From assembly GCF_900182835.1 (NCBI RefSeq), contig NZ_FXUB01000005.1:66906-101668 (forward strand): 34,763 bases of DNA. Direction: 5' to 3'. This document shows, piece after piece, positions 33,216-34,763 of this stretch. The stretch is from Desulfurobacterium pacificum. Lineage in GTDB: Bacteria; Aquificota; Aquificia; Desulfurobacteriales; Desulfurobacteriaceae. The number at the start of each line of letters is the position of its first letter. The first letter of the stretch is position 1. Below the pieces are notes generated by a model. The model had not been told where the DNA came from. It saw nothing but the letters and a program-made list of their open reading frames with translations, and ran no database searches. Position numbers and translations under genes: made by a program.

Positions 33216-34409
33216 TTACCCTACCACCCCTCTAACCTTTTCAGCTAAATTAATAGCAAAACGCTTCAGTAAATCAAAATCTTTTTCTTTCGGCATTCCC
33301 TTCACAAGAACAGGTTCTATCCACTCAGCTTTAACGTTCTTCAAAGTATCCTGTATATGTTTCACCATAACCTTACCATTCCAGCCGTAAGAACCTATAA
33401 CAGACAAAAACTTAGTCTTAGGTCTTAAACCGTTCATCAAGTAAGCAAAAGAGATAACCGCAGGATGCGCACCTGCAAGTACTGTAGGCGAAGCCAAAAC
33501 TACCGCTGCAGCATCAACCAAATCCATAGCAACGTTACCGATGTCAGCAGTAATAAGATTGTAAGGTCTAACAATTATTCCTTCCTTAGAAAGCTCTGAA
33601 GTTAAAAATTCCACCATACCCCTCGTACTCTCATGCATAGAAACGAAAGGAATAACAACCATAGGCTTTACCTTATCAGAAACCCATTCTTTATAAGCCC
33701 CCGTCATAAATTCAACGTCCCTTATAACCACTCCATGACTGGGCGCGATAATCTCAGGCTTAAGTTCATCTATAAGAACAAGATGCTTCCTTATAAAATT
33801 CCTGAACGGCATCATTATCTCAGCGTAGTACCTCTTAGTCTCAAGGTAAACTTTAGCTCTATTCTCATCTGTAGTGTCAAACAGTTCACTCGTAGCTATG
33901 TGAGAACCTAAAAAATCACACGTGAAAAGAACCTTATCTTCAACAAGATACGTAAACATCGTCTCAGGCCAATGGACCCACGGCGCCATAAAGAACTTCA
34001 AAGTTTTATTTCCCAAAGGAAGCTCTTCTCTATCTTCAATAACCAAAAACACATCTTCTGAAAGACCAAGAAGGTCAACGAGCATAGTTTTACATTTGGC
34101 ATTAGTCACAACTTTAGCATCAGGAAACTTATCCAAAACGTAAGGTATAGAACCAGAATGGTCCTGCTCAGCGTGATTAGAAATAATGTAATCTATCTTC
34201 TCAACTCCTAACTCTTCTAAGTTCCTAAAGAATTCCTCTCTCTTGTGCGGCTCAACCGTATCTATCAAAGCCACTTTCTCAGAACCAGACACAAGATAAG
34301 AGTTATAACTCGTTCCTTCAGGTAAAGTAACCAACTCATCAAAAATAACTCTATCCCAGTCTATAACTCCCACCCAGTAAACAGATTCCTTTATCTTCTT
34401 AACAGCCAT
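33216..34409 (-). CDS. FprA-type flavodiiron protein (397 aa)
   Basis: An N-terminal metallo-beta-lactamase-like domain (about 1-245) carries the diiron ligands H79-x-E81-x-D83-H84, H146, D165 and H225, all present. A C-terminal flavodoxin domain (about 250-395) starts with the FMN loop SMHESTRGM (257-265). These enzymes reduce O2 to water or NO to N2O in anaerobes. I chose ATG at 34409, which shares its T with the rubredoxin stop (TGATG); GTG three bases upstream is less likely. The adjacent rubredoxin is its probable electron donor. A PerR-like palindrome upstream of rubredoxin suggests oxidative-stress control. Confidence 0.94.
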   Translation of the reverse strand: MAVKKIKESVYWVGVIDWDRVIFDELVTLPEGTSYNSYLVSGSEKVALIDTVEPHKREEFFRNLEELGVEKIDYIISNHAEQDHSGSIPYVLDKFPDAKVVTNAKCKTMLVDLLGLSEDVFLVIEDREELPLGNKTLKFFMAPWVHWPETMFTYLVEDKVLFTCDFLGSHIATSELFDTTDENRAKVYLETKRYYAEIMMPFRNFIRKHLVLIDELKPEIIAPSHGVVIRDVEFMTGAYKEWVSDKVKPMVVIPFVSMHESTRGMVEFLTSELSKEGIIVRPYNLITADIGNVAMDLVDAAAVVLASPTVLAGAHPAVISFAYLMNGLRPKTKFLSVIGSYGWNGKVMVKHIQDTLKNVKAEWIEPVLVKGMPKEKDFDLLKRFAINLAEKVRGVVG

Positions 34410-34573
34410 CACTCCTCCACCGGTTCAAAGTCTTCTTTACCAGCACCGCACCAGGGGCAGGTCCAATCGTTCGGCAAATTTTCAAAAGCCGTTCCCGGTT
34501 GAATCCCATTTTCTGGGTCACCAACAGAAGGGTCATAGATATAACCACACGGAACGCAAACATATTTCTTCAT
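34409..34573 (-). CDS. Rubredoxin (54 aa)
   Basis: Two CxxC pairs hold the single iron: C6-V-P-C9-G-Y and C39-P-W-C42-G-A, with the family's YIYDPSVGD (11-19) and FENLPNDW (30-37) segments. Length is standard for rubredoxin. It starts at ATG 34573 with GGAGGATAAG upstream and ends at a TGA overlapping the flavodiiron start. Small one-electron carrier donating to that protein. The gene is short and easily missed by length cut-offs. Confidence 0.97.
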   Translation of the reverse strand: MKKYVCVPCGYIYDPSVGDPENGIQPGTAFENLPNDWTCPWCGAGKEDFEPVEE

Positions 34574-34584
34574 CTTATCCTCCT

Positions 34585-34605
34585 TATTAAGAACAATTCT
34601 TATTA
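34585..34605. promoter_or_regulatory. Possible operator of the rubredoxin-flavodiiron operon
   Basis: A 21-bp AT-rich palindrome, TATTAAGAA-CAA-TTCTTATTA, has nine-base arms with one mismatch. It lies between the -10 element and the ribosome site of rubredoxin, where a repressor would block. It resembles a PerR or Fur-type box loosely; another regulator is possible. Confidence 0.5.
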
Positions 34606-34611
34606 GTTGAA

Positions 34612-34641
34612 CTTATACCCTCCATCCTAACATTGCAACAA
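34612..34641 (-). promoter_or_regulatory. Possible promoter of the rubredoxin-flavodiiron operon
   Basis: On the minus strand TATAAG (34612-34617) is preceded by TTGTTG (34636-34641) at 18 bases, or TTGCAA (34633-34638) at 15 bases. Moderate match only. Confidence 0.5.
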
Positions 34642-34763
34642 AAACTATAATTAAACCCACAAAAATAGAGGAGTCAACTATCAGAAATTAAACACGGAGC
34701 CTGAGCAGGATGCTGAAAGCACTGACCCTTAGAAAGCATAGCGAACAGGACACGAATAAGCTT
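34642..34763. other. Unassigned terminal region, possible gene start or structured RNA
   Basis: After an AT-rich stretch, the last 70 bases are visibly richer in G and C than the intergenic DNA elsewhere. On the plus strand an ATG at 34710 opens a frame (MLKALTLRKHSEQDTNKL) to the window end, with GGAG about ten bases upstream. On the minus strand a frame of about 29 codons is also open. Small hairpins such as UGC-UGAAA-GCA are present. I could not match it to tRNA, tmRNA, SRP RNA, RNase P RNA or a known riboswitch. Confidence 0.25.

Noticed and set aside
34690-34763. Resemblance to 23S rRNA end or TPP riboswitch
   Set aside because: Only short common words such as GCTGAAAGCA match; the order and spacing of conserved elements are wrong.

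Overview
The window reads as chromosomal DNA from a thermophilic, chemolithotrophic, Gram-negative-type bacterium, most likely of the Aquificota, with Desulfurobacteriaceae-like relatives as my best guess. This is inferred from the AT-rich, Lys/Glu/Ile-rich genes, TonB, a lipoprotein and a long-form YidC pointing to two membranes, RNA-type RNase P, and rubredoxin-flavodiiron O2/NO defence. No rRNA, tRNA, CRISPR array, prophage or insertion sequence was recognised. Genes are packed tightly, often overlapping by 1-17 bases, with several TTG starts.

Layout. 1-5013 (+): the end of tyrA, an AddB-like PD-(D/E)XK protein, a TonB-family protein and lysA, closed by a strong hairpin. 5063-8697 (-): a nitrogen module of glnB-glnA and amtB, with a PerR-type regulator between them. 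Both glnB and amtB carry sigma-54 type promoters. Two NtrC-like dyads exactly 32 bp apart lie beside and inside the 3' end of perR. 8807-16048 (+): a lipoprotein, a purine nucleoside phosphorylase-family enzyme, then the rpmH-rnpA-yidD-yidC cluster behind a near-consensus promoter, then two tandem CNNM/CorC-type membrane proteins. 16045-21811 (-): rpsU-yqeY, mutS2 with its own promoter and a leader hairpin around its start, panE, an APC permease and a small thioredoxin-fold protein.

21919-24125 (+): a pair of ABC-2 permeases without an ATPase. 24109-30480 (-): a molybdenum operon headed by a Moco-type riboswitch: modA-modB-modD-modC, a MoeA-like protein with a terminal Cys cluster, moeA, an unannotated 42-residue membrane protein and a dCMP deaminase. 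30472-32183 (-): a PH-domain-like membrane protein and an aspartate aminotransferase. 32267-32653 (+): a DksA/TraR protein. 32692-34573 (-): speD, then a rubredoxin-flavodiiron pair behind a possible operator. The last 150 bases are compositionally different and unassigned.

The parts work together in three clear blocks. The first is ammonium uptake and assimilation (AmtB, PII, GlnA) under sigma-54/NtrC-type control. The second is molybdate uptake plus Mo-cofactor assembly under feedback from the cofactor-sensing leader. The third is oxidative defence (PerR-type regulator, rubredoxin, flavodiiron protein). The most interesting features are regulatory: the NtrC-like enhancers overlapping perR, the Moco leader with two mutually exclusive structures, and the mutS2 start-codon hairpin.
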